Source: Sunxiuqinia elliptica
Lineage (GTDB): Bacteria > Bacteroidota > Bacteroidia > Bacteroidales > Prolixibacteraceae
Direction: 5' to 3'
DNA: 64,000 nt
Assembly (NCBI RefSeq): GCF_900113005.1
Contig: NZ_FONW01000008.1
Coordinates: 62,001 to 126,000, forward strand
Position 1 is the first letter of the stretch. Every line of letters starts with the position of its first letter. Made by a program: the position numbers and the translations under genes. Below are positions 26,998 through 36,056 of the stretch, one piece after another. Below the pieces are notes generated by a model. It had not been told where the DNA came from and did no database searches. It saw nothing but the letters and a program-made list of their open reading frames with translations.

Positions 26998-27450
26998 ATG
27001 GATATTAAAGCTGATTTCGAAGGTGTTTTAGCCGAGATCAAAGAGTTGGTAGCACAAAAACCATCTGATCTGCATCTACAAGTTTGCCAAATATTAAAAG
27101 CGAAGATTTACCACTACGACTGGGTGGGTTTTTACCTTTTAAAAGATGGCTTATTACAATTAGGTGACTATGTAGGTAAGCCTACCGATCATACCCAAAT
27201 TGCAATTGGCAAAGGTGTGTGTGGTCAAGTTGCCGAGAAAAAAGCCACCATCATTGTTCAGGATGTAAGCCAAGAAGACAACTACATTGCTTGCAGCCTC
27301 GATGTGCAGTCAGAAATTGTAGTTCCCGTTCTGAAAAATGGTGATTTTATTGCCGAACTAGATATCGACAGCCACTCGCCTGCTCCATTTACCCCAAACG
27401 ACCAAAGCTTTCTAGAGGAAGTTTGTGAGCTATTGGCACCAACTTTTTAA
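26998..27450 (+). CDS. GAF-domain free methionine-(R)-sulfoxide reductase
   Basis: A single-GAF protein of 150 residues from the ATG at 26998. Residues YHYDWVGFYLLKDG, IAIGKGVCGQVAEKKATIIV, IACSLDVQSEIVVPVLKNGD and LDIDSHSPAPFTP follow the free methionine-R-sulfoxide reductase (fRMsr/MsrC) pattern, including the Cys in GVCG and the Cys in IACS, two of the three redox cysteines. It would repair free oxidised methionine with thioredoxin. The third Cys may be the one in QVCQI or EEVCEL. It is transcribed with pyrBI, with a terminator just after, though no pathway link is known. Confidence 0.82.
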   Translation: MDIKADFEGVLAEIKELVAQKPSDLHLQVCQILKAKIYHYDWVGFYLLKDGLLQLGDYVGKPTDHTQIAIGKGVCGQVAEKKATIIVQDVSQEDNYIACSLDVQSEIVVPVLKNGDFIAELDIDSHSPAPFTPNDQSFLEEVCELLAPTF

Positions 27451-27467
27451 ATAGTAATTTTGGCAAG

Positions 27468-27513
27468 AAAGAGCTGTAGGCATTATTTCAATGATGCTTT
27501 CAGCTCTTTTTTA
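27468..27513 (+). terminator. Intrinsic terminator of the pyrBI operon
   Basis: AAAGAGCTG (27468-27476) and CAGCTCTTT (27501-27509) with an internal GCATT/AATGATGC secondary pairing, ending in a T-run. It closes the pyrB-pyrI-fRMsr unit. Confidence 0.8.
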
Positions 27514-27700
27514 TTTTTACCCTACAAGCTGCAATCTAATCCTTTCGCCCCTCTTCTTGTTTATTTTCAACTGGTTCAAACAAAAGGGCTGTCTCAATCG
27601 TTTTCTATACAACAATAATTGAACATTTGACCGATTTCATTCAAAAAATAGAAATCAAGAAAATCACAACACAAGTATAAATCAATAAAAATCTCCAACG

Positions 27701-28087
27701 ATGAAGTATTATATTGAGAAAAAGACAAGCTATTCATTTGATGAGGCCATTCAAAAAGTAACTGAAGAGCTAAAAAAGGAAGGCTTTGGCGTACTAACCG
27801 AGATTAATATCCACGAGAAGTTGAAAGAAAAAATGGATGTTGATTTTAGAAAGTACCGCATACTGGGAGCTTGCAATCCTCCCGCTGCCTACAAGGCCTT
27901 GCAAGCTGAAGATAAAATAGGAACCATGCTTCCTTGTAATGTTATTGTACAGCAACTTAATGAAAGTGAAGTCGAGGTGGCTGCAGTCAACCCAATTGCA
28001 TCCATGATGGCTGTTGAAAACGAAAATTTAGGAGCGATTGCCAGCGATATTACAGAACGACTGGAACGAGTAATTGCTGCAGTCTAA
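27701..28087 (+). CDS. DUF302 domain protein
   Basis: This 128-residue cytoplasmic protein has the DUF302 core throughout: SYSFDEAIQKVTEELKKEGF, GVLTEINIHEKLKEKMDVDF, YRILGACNPPAAYKALQAED and GTMLPCNVIVQQ. The C-P and C-N motifs carry conserved cysteines of the family. Function is not established; structures show a swapped dimer with a possible ligand pocket. It is monocistronic, bounded by the pyr terminator 190 bp upstream and its own terminator. Confidence 0.88.
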   Translation: MKYYIEKKTSYSFDEAIQKVTEELKKEGFGVLTEINIHEKLKEKMDVDFRKYRILGACNPPAAYKALQAEDKIGTMLPCNVIVQQLNESEVEVAAVNPIASMMAVENENLGAIASDITERLERVIAAV

Positions 28088-28109
28088 CAAATAGAAGATA
28101 TCTTTTTAG

Positions 28110-28144
28110 AGAGGCACTTTCGATTATGAATGGGCCTCTTTTTA
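28110..28144 (+). terminator. Intrinsic terminator after DUF302 gene
   Basis: AGAGGC (28110-28115) and GCCTCT (28134-28139) followed by T5, 22 bp past the stop. It lies between convergent genes. Confidence 0.65.
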
Positions 28145-28168
28145 TTTTACCTCCACTTTCAGCAGCTC

Positions 28169-29158
28169 TTATTCTGAATATGAACTTAGCTCCCGGACAT
28201 ATTTGTTACGATAATCAACTGGCGACATTCCTGCAAACCGCCTAAAAACATCACGAAATGCTTTCGTATCTGCATACCCAACATGATACATGGTTTCGCT
28301 TACGGTTGTTGTTCCCAACTCCAATTCTTTCTTTGCAGCCTCAATCTTCACGCGTTGAGCATATTCTACAATAGTATTGGAAGTAGCCCGTTTAAAGCGT
28401 CGTTCCAATGTGCGACGGCCAATATTAAACTCACGAGCTAGTTCATCAATGGAGATCTTTGTTTCAAAATGCTGCTCAATAAACTCCTGGACATCCAGCA
28501 CCAACTGATCCTGATGAGCCTTTTGTCCTGAAAAAATGATAAATGGCGACTGGCTACTTCTGTCTATATCAATCATAAATGCTTTAGATGCGAGCACGGC
28601 CAAATCTCTCCCACCATATTTTTCAACCAGGTAAATCAATAAATTCGTAAACGAATAAGCGCCTCCACTGGTGTATATTCCATCGGACTCGGTCATAATT
28701 TTATGATCCATCAGATGTACTTTTGGAAATAGCTCGCGAAATTTATTGGCAAATTGCCAATGTGTTGAGCACGGTTTGCCATCCAATAATCCGATGGCTG
28801 CCAAAAAAAAAGCCCCAATACACAAACCAACCACCTCTGCTCCCCCTTCATGATGTTTTAGAACCCAAGGGACCAGATCCGAGTTATTCTTCAAATTTTC
28901 ATCCAAATCTCCATGAATGGCAGGAACAACAATCAGATCCGTTGCTGAAACATCATCCAATAACACATCAGGAGTTATGGTAAATAAGCCATTGGTTTGG
29001 GTCACTTTTTGACTTTGTCCAACTAAGTGCAATTCAAAAAGTGGCTCTTGATTCGTTTGGCTTAAATAGTCATTCACCCAAGAGAATATCTGATAGGTTC
29101 CTTCTACATTTACCAAACTATAATGTCCGTTGGGAATAAGGATTGAAACATGTTTCAT
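28169..29158 (-). CDS. GlxA-type transcriptional regulator (DJ-1/PfpI domain + AraC HTH)
   Basis: The start at 29158 gives MKHVSILIPNGHYSLVNVEG (329 aa); the longer frame adds residues without family support. The N-terminal class I glutamine-amidotransferase-like domain (about 1-190) has GLCIGAFFLAAIGLLDGKPC, with the elbow Cys, and STHWQFANKFRELFP. The C-terminal AraC/XylS domain (about 225-325) has two helix-turn-helix units: SIDELAREFNIGRRTLERRF and VSETMYHVGYADTKAFRDVF. This group of regulators controls metabolism of small amines or stress genes in other bacteria; the effector here is unknown. The divergent PhnB-like gene may be a target. Confidence 0.9.
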   Translation of the reverse strand: MKHVSILIPNGHYSLVNVEGTYQIFSWVNDYLSQTNQEPLFELHLVGQSQKVTQTNGLFTITPDVLLDDVSATDLIVVPAIHGDLDENLKNNSDLVPWVLKHHEGGAEVVGLCIGAFFLAAIGLLDGKPCSTHWQFANKFRELFPKVHLMDHKIMTESDGIYTSGGAYSFTNLLIYLVEKYGGRDLAVLASKAFMIDIDRSSQSPFIIFSGQKAHQDQLVLDVQEFIEQHFETKISIDELAREFNIGRRTLERRFKRATSNTIVEYAQRVKIEAAKKELELGTTTVSETMYHVGYADTKAFRDVFRRFAGMSPVDYRNKYVRELSSYSE

Positions 29159-29331
29159 AAGATCAGTTTTTGGGGGTTGTCGTATTTTGCCCTGGCAATT
29201 GTCGGCATTACACAGTATAAACAAGTTAAACATTCATTAAGTTTGCTAAAGGTTAAACCAAAATCTAACAGCACCTTACACCTTTCACCCAGTAGAATAA
29301 GATTATTCAGTAATGATTAAAACATTGGAAA

Positions 29332-30243
29332 ATGAAAGCAAATCAATCCCCCATCACCCCCTTTTTATGGTTTAACAACCAAGCAGCAGAAGCTATCAAT
29401 TTTTACACCCAGATTTTTCAGCCTTCTGCAATCGGAAGCTCTACGTTATACTCTGAGGAAGGACAGGAAATGCATGGACAGCAACCCGGTAGCTTAATGA
29501 CTCAATCATTCAAACTACTAAACCAACCATTCATCGCACTAAACGGAGGCGATCTTTTTCAATTTAACCCGACCATCTCATTTTACGTAAGTTGTCTTAC
29601 CACAGATGAAATTGATCGACTATGGAAAGAGCTTGCCAAAGAAGGGCAAGTTATGATGCCGCTCGACTCCTACCCGTTCAGTTCAAAATACGGTTGGGTC
29701 ATGGATCGGTTCGGGGTCTCCTGGCAGCTAATTCATGCACCCGATGAGTATGCGATACGACCATGCCTGATGTTTACTGGTGAGCAACACGGGAAAGCGG
29801 CTCAAGCCATAGAGTTTTATACATCAATTTTCGAACAGAGCAACATTGGTGAAGTGCATCCATACGAGCCTAATGATCAAGGAATCCCTGGTACGATAAA
29901 ACATGCCAAATTCAGCATTCACAATACCGGTTTTGTCGCTATGGACAGTCATCTTAATCATCAGGCTAGCTTCAACGAAGCCACGTCATTTCTTATTGAA
30001 ACTCATTCTCAACAGGAAACCGATTTCTATTGGGATAAGCTTCGTGTTGGCGGAAATCCACAAGCTCAACAGTGCGGCTGGTTGAAAGATCAATTTGGAG
30101 TATCCTGGCAGATTGTTCCCAAAATGCTCAACCAACTACTTTCCAGCTCAGACAGTCAAAAGTCAAAACAAGTTTTAAAAGCATTCTTTCAGATGAAAAA
30201 AATTAACATAGCAGAATTGGAGCAGGCATACCACTCAATTTGA
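29332..30243 (+). CDS. Double PhnB-like VOC protein
   Basis: A 303-residue protein made of two copies of the PhnB/3-demethylubiquinone-methyltransferase-like VOC domain. Copy one spans about 5-135 (PFLWFNNQAAEAINFYTQIF, ..YGWVMDRFGVSWQL), copy two about 143-260 (PCLMFTGEQHGKAAQAIEFY, ..CGWLKDQFGVSWQIVP). The tail KQVLKAFFQMKKINIAELEQAY is the usual end of these proteins. Function is not known in bacteria; no metal ligand set is obvious. It is divergent from the GlxA-like regulator, sharing a 170-bp spacer. Confidence 0.85.
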   Translation: MKANQSPITPFLWFNNQAAEAINFYTQIFQPSAIGSSTLYSEEGQEMHGQQPGSLMTQSFKLLNQPFIALNGGDLFQFNPTISFYVSCLTTDEIDRLWKELAKEGQVMMPLDSYPFSSKYGWVMDRFGVSWQLIHAPDEYAIRPCLMFTGEQHGKAAQAIEFYTSIFEQSNIGEVHPYEPNDQGIPGTIKHAKFSIHNTGFVAMDSHLNHQASFNEATSFLIETHSQQETDFYWDKLRVGGNPQAQQCGWLKDQFGVSWQIVPKMLNQLLSSSDSQKSKQVLKAFFQMKKINIAELEQAYHSI

Positions 30244-30330
30244 GCAAACTAAATACGTTTAATAACCTCCTGATAGCTCAATAAAACATGCAATTCACCA
30301 TTTTGGACTTAAAGCTGAAACAACAATTCC

Positions 30331-30338
30331 TATTTTTG
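30331..30338 (+). promoter_or_regulatory. Candidate -7 box of the hemolysin III gene
   Basis: TATTTTTG (TAnnTTTG) lies 37 bp before the start codon. The nearest TTTG (30302-30305) is 25 bp upstream, a little far. Confidence 0.4.
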
Positions 30339-30375
30339 CCAGTTGTAATTAAACAGCAAAAAAAGCAATTCAAGG

Positions 30376-31026
30376 ATGGCAAAACGAAAGAGCAAAAGAT
30401 TGGTTCGGGCGGAAGAGATTGCCAATACAGTATCGCATGGTATTGGGATTGCTCTGGCTGTTGCCGGAGTTACACTTCTAACGGTGTTTGGCGCCCTCTA
30501 TGGCAATGCCTGGCACATTGTTAGCTTTGCTGTTTTTGGCGCAAGCATGGTATTATTGTATTTGGCATCGACACTCTACCATAGTGCCACCAACCCGAGG
30601 TTAAAAATAAAGTTGAACAAGTTTGACCATTCGGCAATTTACATTCTAATTGCCGGCTCATACACTCCAATTTCATTGATATCATTACGTGGCTGGGTTG
30701 GATGGACAATTTTTGGGTTAATCTGGGCCTTAGCTATCGCCGGAATCATTTTTAAAATTTGGTTCTATTCATCCAAATGGAGAAACCTGTCCGCTTGGCT
30801 TTATGTTGCCATGGGCTGGCTTATAATTCTTGCGATTGTACCTGTCATCAGGCAAGTTCCGAACACTTCGCTTTGGTTCTTACTGGCAGGTGGAATTAGC
30901 TACACGGCCGGTGCCATTTTTTACCTTTTCCCCAAGGTTCCGTTTTTTCACTTGGTCTTCCACCTGTTTATACTCGGTGGCTCTGTTTGTCACTTTTTTG
31001 CCTTTCTGTACCTATTACCCATTTAG
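30376..31026 (+). CDS. Hemolysin III family (PAQR-like) membrane protein
   Basis: The 216-residue inner-membrane protein has seven hydrophobic helices. The family motif is visible: EEIANTVSHGIGIALAVAGV at the N-terminus, STLYHSA in helix 2 with Ser and His, DHSAIYILIAGSYTPISLIS in helix 3 with Asp, and HLVFHLFILGGSVCHFFAFL near the end with His residues. In the PAQR superfamily these His/Asp/Ser residues bind zinc, suggesting hydrolase activity; the haemolysin label is historic. No partner gene is obvious. Confidence 0.92.
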   Translation: MAKRKSKRLVRAEEIANTVSHGIGIALAVAGVTLLTVFGALYGNAWHIVSFAVFGASMVLLYLASTLYHSATNPRLKIKLNKFDHSAIYILIAGSYTPISLISLRGWVGWTIFGLIWALAIAGIIFKIWFYSSKWRNLSAWLYVAMGWLIILAIVPVIRQVPNTSLWFLLAGGISYTAGAIFYLFPKVPFFHLVFHLFILGGSVCHFFAFLYLLPI

Positions 31027-31071
31027 TCCTTGTAAGCAAACTATTTGTTTCCTGAAGTTTTCTTCCAAAGA

Positions 31072-31761
31072 CTATTTAGGAGCTACTGCTTGAAGCAAAG
31101 CCTCAAACTCATCAGGAAGGTTTGTTTCAAACAACAAGTTCTCTTCTGTCTCAGGATGTTTAAAGCCAAGCTTCCGTGCGTGAAGCATCAATCGGTTGAA
31201 GCCCCATTCTGCGCGGATCAGCTTATTCAATGTAAAGTCCCCATGATGAGAATCCCCAACAATATCATGCCTGTTCTTTGCAAAATGCTGGCGAATCTGG
31301 TGCCATCGCCCCGTTTCAGGCATAACCCGGGCTAAACTTAGGAAAACCTCATCTTGTTCCTTGTAAGAAATAGAAGTGGGCACCAGCTTCTCCCTTTCGA
31401 AATGAGTAACTGCGGGCTTTTTAAACTTACTTTTCTTTTTAACCAACACTTTCTCGTCAAACACCCCTTTTTCTGGAAGCTCTCCAACCACAATCGCAGC
31501 ATATTCTTTAAGAATCTCTTTCCGCTCAAACTGTAAAGTCAGCTCATGAGCAACCTCCGATGAAAAAGCCAAAACAATAAGACCAGAGGTCTTGGAATCC
31601 AACCGATGAACATTATAGATCCACTTTCCATATTGGTCACCAATGAGCTTTGTTAAGTAGGGTGCATCATGCGGCATAAAATCATTTTTATGGACCGGAA
31701 GGTCGACGGGCTTATCGACAACGACTAAATATTCGTCTTGAAAAATTACAGGAATATCCAT
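31072..31761 (-). CDS. RluA-family RNA pseudouridine synthase
   Basis: This 229-residue single-domain enzyme isomerises uridine to pseudouridine in tRNA or rRNA. The catalytic motif is NVHRLDSKTSGLIVLA with the conserved Asp in HRLD; RVMPETGRWHQIRQHFAKNR matches the C-terminal RluA signature 'TGR.HQIR'; and EYLVVVDKPVDLPVH is the usual opening. There is no N-terminal S4 domain, as in TruC (tRNA U65) and RluA types. Its size and sequence fit TruC best, but the target base cannot be fixed. Confidence 0.9.
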   Translation of the reverse strand: MDIPVIFQDEYLVVVDKPVDLPVHKNDFMPHDAPYLTKLIGDQYGKWIYNVHRLDSKTSGLIVLAFSSEVAHELTLQFERKEILKEYAAIVVGELPEKGVFDEKVLVKKKSKFKKPAVTHFEREKLVPTSISYKEQDEVFLSLARVMPETGRWHQIRQHFAKNRHDIVGDSHHGDFTLNKLIRAEWGFNRLMLHARKLGFKHPETEENLLFETNLPDEFEALLQAVAPK

Positions 31762-31787
31762 TCAATGAGGGTGTTTTGATTTAAAAT

Positions 31788-31795
31788 CAAAAGTA
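31788..31795 (-). promoter_or_regulatory. Candidate -7 box of the pseudouridine synthase gene
   Basis: The minus strand reads TACTTTTG (TAnnTTTG), 27 bp upstream of the start codon, in the 65-bp divergent spacer. Confidence 0.45.
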
Positions 31796-31826
31796 CTATT
31801 TTTAGTAGCATATAAAGACTAAACCC

Positions 31827-33188
31827 GTGAAACGAATTGAATTATTAGCTAACATTTTACACACCAAGAATTTAAGATGTCATACATCTTACATATTAAC
31901 ACTAATTTCTTTGGTAACAGCATGTCAAAGTCCACTAAAAAACGCGTCAATGGATGATATGAACCGACGAATAAGTCTTGATTTTTCAAAAGATGAAAAG
32001 ACCATTCGAGCCGAACTGGCTGCTTACTTTCCTGACTTGGATGAAGAACAGTTCCTGCAATGGCAACAATCTCAGAAACTGGAGAATCGTCTAATTAATG
32101 GAGAAAGGCGTTTTTTTAGAAATGCTGTTCCAAACTTGTTTCGGGTGGATTCTGTAGCTCATCAAGCCAAGTTAAAAGTTGATGGCCCCGACTCCTCCAC
32201 CTTACCTGCATTTCGCTTACAGCACACTCAAAATTTACTAAACGAGCTAAAAGCAACAGGAAGATTTGAACCAAAACAATTTGAAATAACATTTACGCTC
32301 ACAGTTGACGCCGATGCAGTTCCTGCTGGAGAAACCCTCCGTTGTTGGCTTCCATTTCCACGTGTTGCTCCGCCACGACAAACCAATGTGGAACTGCATA
32401 AAACGAGTCAAGACAATTACCAATTGGCAGATAACCAACAGTTACAGCGAAGTCTGTACATGGAGCAAAAAGCGCTAGCGAAAACACCAACAAAATTTAG
32501 CTACACCGCTTCATTTGAAACACTTCCAGCATATTTCAACCTCAACCAACTATCAGTGGAATCTTATCATACCAATGATTCCCTCTTTCAACATTACATC
32601 TCCGAACGTCCACCACACATTGTCTTTAGTCAACGCATGAAGGATTTAGCTGACTCCATAGTTGGAGACAGTAAAGATCCAATTGAAAAGGTCCAAAAAA
32701 TCTATTATTGGATTAATCGTCATATCCCTTGGGCATCCGCATTAGAGTATTCAACATTTGAATGCATCCCAGCTTATGTTTTGGACCATCAAAAAGGTGA
32801 TTGTGGTATGCAAACCTTGCTTTTCATGACCTTAGCAAGAATTAAAGGGATCCCCTGCAAATGGCAAAGCGGCTGGATGCTTCATCCAGGAAACAAAAAC
32901 CTACACGATTGGTGTGAGGTTTACTACGAAGGGATTGGCTGGGTACCTCTTGACCAGTCCTTCGGCTTACAAAACACCCAAAATCAACAATTACGTGACT
33001 TCTATATCAACGGGATGGATCGTTACCGCCTGATTTTCAATGACGATTTCAGCCAGGAATTCAATCCCCAGAAAGCATATCCCAGAAGCGAACCCATTGA
33101 TTTCCAGCGTGGCGAAGTGGAGTGGAAAAATGGTAATCTATACTTTGACCAATGGACTTACTCGCTGGTTGTAAAAGAATTAAACTAA
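31827..33188 (+). CDS. Transglutaminase-like lipoprotein
   Basis: This 453-residue exported protein has a lipobox in SLVTACQS (Cys33). The papain-like transglutaminase core lies at about 280-380: DPIEKVQKIYYWINRHIPWA, catalytic Cys in KGDCGMQT, His in LHDWCEVYYEG and Asp in VPLDQSFG, all intact. The N-terminal 250 residues are a beta-rich domain (FEITFTLTVDADAVPAGETL). It is 6 bp from an NlpC/P60 gene and in operon with a dipeptide epimerase; in other Bacteroidota such clusters degrade murein peptides. Whether it acts as a peptidase or transferase is not shown by the sequence. Confidence 0.85.
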   Translation: MKRIELLANILHTKNLRCHTSYILTLISLVTACQSPLKNASMDDMNRRISLDFSKDEKTIRAELAAYFPDLDEEQFLQWQQSQKLENRLINGERRFFRNAVPNLFRVDSVAHQAKLKVDGPDSSTLPAFRLQHTQNLLNELKATGRFEPKQFEITFTLTVDADAVPAGETLRCWLPFPRVAPPRQTNVELHKTSQDNYQLADNQQLQRSLYMEQKALAKTPTKFSYTASFETLPAYFNLNQLSVESYHTNDSLFQHYISERPPHIVFSQRMKDLADSIVGDSKDPIEKVQKIYYWINRHIPWASALEYSTFECIPAYVLDHQKGDCGMQTLLFMTLARIKGIPCKWQSGWMLHPGNKNLHDWCEVYYEGIGWVPLDQSFGLQNTQNQQLRDFYINGMDRYRLIFNDDFSQEFNPQKAYPRSEPIDFQRGEVEWKNGNLYFDQWTYSLVVKELN

Positions 33189-33194
33189 CGTATC

Positions 33195-34382
33195 ATGACC
33201 AAACAAAAAAACTTCAGTTTCTTACTCCTTTTGCTGTTCATCAGCTTAATTGGCTGTCAAAATTCGGCTCCCACAATTCCCTCTGAATTAGTAGAACACG
33301 TCAATACCATTCAGCAAACGTATGCTCCGGATAAACGTGAAGCATTGTTTCAAATCGCAATTGAACAACAAGGAAAAAGCTTCTTGTTAACCGGCGAAAC
33401 CAACCTCAAAGAAGCGCATGAAGCGCTCTTCGCAAAAGAATTCTCCTTTCCACTGATTGATCAGGTAGCTGTGCTTCCCTCCACAGATCAAAAACCTTGG
33501 GGCTTAACCATACTTCCGGTTTCAAACCTCAGAAGTAAGCCCGCATACAGCGCCGAATTAGTAACTCAAGCTCTGGCAGGCACTCCCGTAATGGTATTAA
33601 AAAAGGAGGATGGCTGGTTGCTGATACAAACACCTGACAACTATATTTCCTGGGTTTTAAGCGGTTCTGTCAACCAAATGGATGACCAACAAATCAGCCA
33701 ATGGAAAGCTAGTGACAGATTAATACTAACTGCTGATCAAGCCTATGTTTTAAGTGAAGCGAAGTCGGAAGCACCTCGTATTTCAACGCTTTATAAAGGA
33801 AGCCTTTTAGTCAACCGAGGAACCAAGGGCAACTTTTTTGAAGTTGAACTACCCAACAAACAAGTTGGCTACCTTCCACAAACGGCAGCAACCGATTACC
33901 GAGAATGGAGCTTAAACAGTAGTGTGAATACCAACTTGCTTCAGGAATTAGCATTCCAGCTACTAGGTCGCTCCTACCTTTGGGGAGGCACCTCTCCTGT
34001 CGGGATGGACTGCTCGGGTTTTATAAAAACACTGTATTGGTCTCAAGGAATTATTCTTGCCCGTGATGCTTCTCTTCAAGTACGGCATGGCGAGGCCGTT
34101 TCGTTGGAAAATGGCTTCCAAAACCTACAAGAAGGAGACTTGCTCTATTTTGGCAGAAATGCAACTGAGTCATCGCCTGAACGTGTTACCCATGTGGCAT
34201 TTTCATTGGGCGGAGCAAATTACGTTCATGCTTCGGGAACAATCAAAATTAACAGTCTTGACCCAGCAAGTGAGCGCTATAGCGAATACCGAAAAAGTAG
34301 CTTGTTGCATGCACGTCGCATAAAAAGCCAGCTAAATACTCCGGGTATTCAAACCGCAAAGCAACACCCTTGGTATAATTAA
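33195..34382 (+). CDS. NlpC/P60 (C40) cysteine peptidase lipoprotein with SH3-like domains
   Basis: The 395-residue envelope enzyme has a lipobox in ISLIGCQN (Cys21). Residues about 100-155 (LPVSNLRSKPAYSAELVTQA) and 180-235 form two bacterial SH3-like domains. The C-terminal NlpC/P60 domain (about 250-390) has the catalytic Cys in GMDCSGFIKTL and His in RVTHVAFSLGG, the latter followed by YVHASG. Architecture and neighbour match YkfC/BcPNCP-type gamma-D-glutamyl-diamino-acid endopeptidases, which release L-Ala-D-Glu from stem peptides; the epimerase encoded next would use that product. Confidence 0.92.
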   Translation: MTKQKNFSFLLLLLFISLIGCQNSAPTIPSELVEHVNTIQQTYAPDKREALFQIAIEQQGKSFLLTGETNLKEAHEALFAKEFSFPLIDQVAVLPSTDQKPWGLTILPVSNLRSKPAYSAELVTQALAGTPVMVLKKEDGWLLIQTPDNYISWVLSGSVNQMDDQQISQWKASDRLILTADQAYVLSEAKSEAPRISTLYKGSLLVNRGTKGNFFEVELPNKQVGYLPQTAATDYREWSLNSSVNTNLLQELAFQLLGRSYLWGGTSPVGMDCSGFIKTLYWSQGIILARDASLQVRHGEAVSLENGFQNLQEGDLLYFGRNATESSPERVTHVAFSLGGANYVHASGTIKINSLDPASERYSEYRKSSLLHARRIKSQLNTPGIQTAKQHPWYN

Positions 34383-34413
34383 CAGCAATCCAATAACGAA
34401 CAAATCAAAACCT

Positions 34414-35532
34414 ATGAATAATTCACGCAGACAATTCATCAAAAAAGCAACAATAATAAGCACAACCAGTATGTTATACCCTTCATTTCCGGCATTCTCA
34501 TCCTCGTCCAACAAGGGATTGAAGCTACGATTCAGACCTTATGATCTGCAGCTAAAACATGTATTCACCCTAGCCAACAGCTCGCGCACAACAACTCCCG
34601 TTATGCTAACAGAGCTCGAATGCGATGGAGTAATTGGGTATGGAGAAGCATCCATGCCTCCGTATTTGGGAGAAAGCCACCAAACAGCTACCGCTTTTCT
34701 TTCTAAATTGGATTTGAGTCAATTTAAAGATCCGTTTAAGATGGAAGAAATTTTAGCCTACGTGGATGAGCTAGCGCCCGGAAACGCTGCGGCCAAAGCA
34801 TCAGTTGACATTGCACTTCACGACTTGGTTGGGAAGCTGGTCAAGCAACCTTGGTACAAACTCTGGGGACTAAATCCGGACAAAACTCCCAACACCTCTT
34901 TTACGATTGGCATTGACAAACCTGAAGTTGTACGACAAAAAGTAAAAGAAGCTGCCCATTTCAAAATCCTTAAGGTTAAACTAGGTGCAGGAAACGACAA
35001 GGAAATGATCGAAACAATTCGTTCAGTCTCTGATGTTCCCCTATGTGTGGATGTCAATCAAGGATGGACAGACAAAAAAGAAGCACTGGAAATGATTCAT
35101 TGGCTGAAAGAAAAAGGAATTGTTTTTGTCGAACAGCCCATGCCCAAAACAGCGATTGATGATATGGCCTGGCTAACACAACACAGTCCGCTTCCGACGA
35201 TTGCCGATGAAGCCTTGCAACGTTTTCCGGACGTTTTAAAGGCTCACCAAGTTTATTCGGGCATCAATGTGAAACTAATGAAATGTACCGGAATGCGTGA
35301 AGCTTACAAAATGATATCGCTGGCTAAATCGCTTGGCATGAAGGTAATGATTGGCTGCATGACCGAGACGTCCTGTGCCGTATCTGCTGCTGCACAAATT
35401 GCCCCGCTAACCAATTGGGCCGACCTGGATGGGAATCTATTGATAAGCAACGACGTTTACGATGGTATTAAGATCATTGACGGAAAAGTAACGTTAAATG
35501 ATCGGCCAGGAATCGGAATTCGGCCTCGATAA
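34414..35532 (+). CDS. L-Ala-D/L-Glu (dipeptide) epimerase with Tat-type signal
   Basis: This 372-residue enolase-superfamily enzyme epimerises the second residue of L-Ala-D-Glu in murein peptide recycling. The catalytic pair sits in KVKLGAG (Lys-x-Lys), the metal ligands in DVNQGW, EQPM and ADEA, and the opposite general base Lys in GINVKLMKC. The N-terminus MNNSRRQFIKKATIISTTSM is a twin-arginine signal, so this copy is probably folded in the cytoplasm and exported, whereas the E. coli and B. subtilis enzymes are cytosolic. It is third in the operon with the transglutaminase and NlpC/P60 lipoproteins. Confidence 0.88.
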   Translation: MNNSRRQFIKKATIISTTSMLYPSFPAFSSSSNKGLKLRFRPYDLQLKHVFTLANSSRTTTPVMLTELECDGVIGYGEASMPPYLGESHQTATAFLSKLDLSQFKDPFKMEEILAYVDELAPGNAAAKASVDIALHDLVGKLVKQPWYKLWGLNPDKTPNTSFTIGIDKPEVVRQKVKEAAHFKILKVKLGAGNDKEMIETIRSVSDVPLCVDVNQGWTDKKEALEMIHWLKEKGIVFVEQPMPKTAIDDMAWLTQHSPLPTIADEALQRFPDVLKAHQVYSGINVKLMKCTGMREAYKMISLAKSLGMKVMIGCMTETSCAVSAAAQIAPLTNWADLDGNLLISNDVYDGIKIIDGKVTLNDRPGIGIRPR

Positions 35533-35648
35533 TATCATTCCATTTTCAGTCTTTCATCAAACCAACTGGCGTCTTCATCTGTCTTAGTGTAAAAGAGAAT
35601 TGTTTGTGTGTAAATTCTTGCCTTTACGGCAAGTTAAAAGAGTGAAGT

Positions 35649-36017
35649 ATGAAATACAATGAACTGAGTCCATTTGAAGAATACGTGCTTATAAACAAAG
35701 GAACTGAGCCCGCTTTTACTGGGAAGTACTATAAAAATAAAGCTGAAGGAACTTATTGTTGCAGACGTTGTGATGCTCCCCTCTTCCGTTCCTCGGATAA
35801 ATTTGATTCGGGCTGCGGCTGGCCAAGTTTTGATGATGAAATAGCCGGAGCAATCACAAAATCAGTCGATGCCGACGGCAGGAGAACAGAAATCACCTGC
35901 ACCAACTGCGGCGGCCACTTGGGACATGTTTTTTACGGAGAACGGTTTACCGACAAAAACACCCGGCATTGCGTGAACTCTGCATCGCTTAACTTTATAA
36001 ACAAAAAAGAAGAGTAA
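35649..36017 (+). CDS. msrB: Peptide methionine-(R)-S-oxide reductase MsrB
   Basis: A 122-residue single-domain MsrB that reduces methionine-R-sulfoxide in proteins. Zinc ligands are in CRRC and CTNC, the active site region is [12 protein letters not shown] and [10 protein letters not shown], and the catalytic Cys lies in [11 protein letters not shown]. There is no signal peptide, so it is cytoplasmic. A short inverted repeat (CTTGCC/GGCAAG, 35618-35633) stands just upstream of the start and could affect translation. Gene is probably monocistronic or cotranscribed with the GNAT gene. Confidence 0.95.
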   Translation: MKYNELSPFEEYVLINKGTEPAFTGKYYKNKAEGTYCCRRCDAPLFRSSDKFDSGCGWPSFDDEIAGAITKSVDADGRRTEITCTNCGGHLGHVFYGERFTDKNTRHCVNSASLNFINKKEE

Positions 36018-36056
36018 GCCCTTTCTTTTCGCAGTTGTCAATTAGCCTGAGCCAAT

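Noticed and set aside
35618-35633. Short inverted repeat upstream of msrB as a riboswitch
   Set aside because: A single 6-bp stem is too small for any known methionine or SAM riboswitch, and no other conserved elements are visible.
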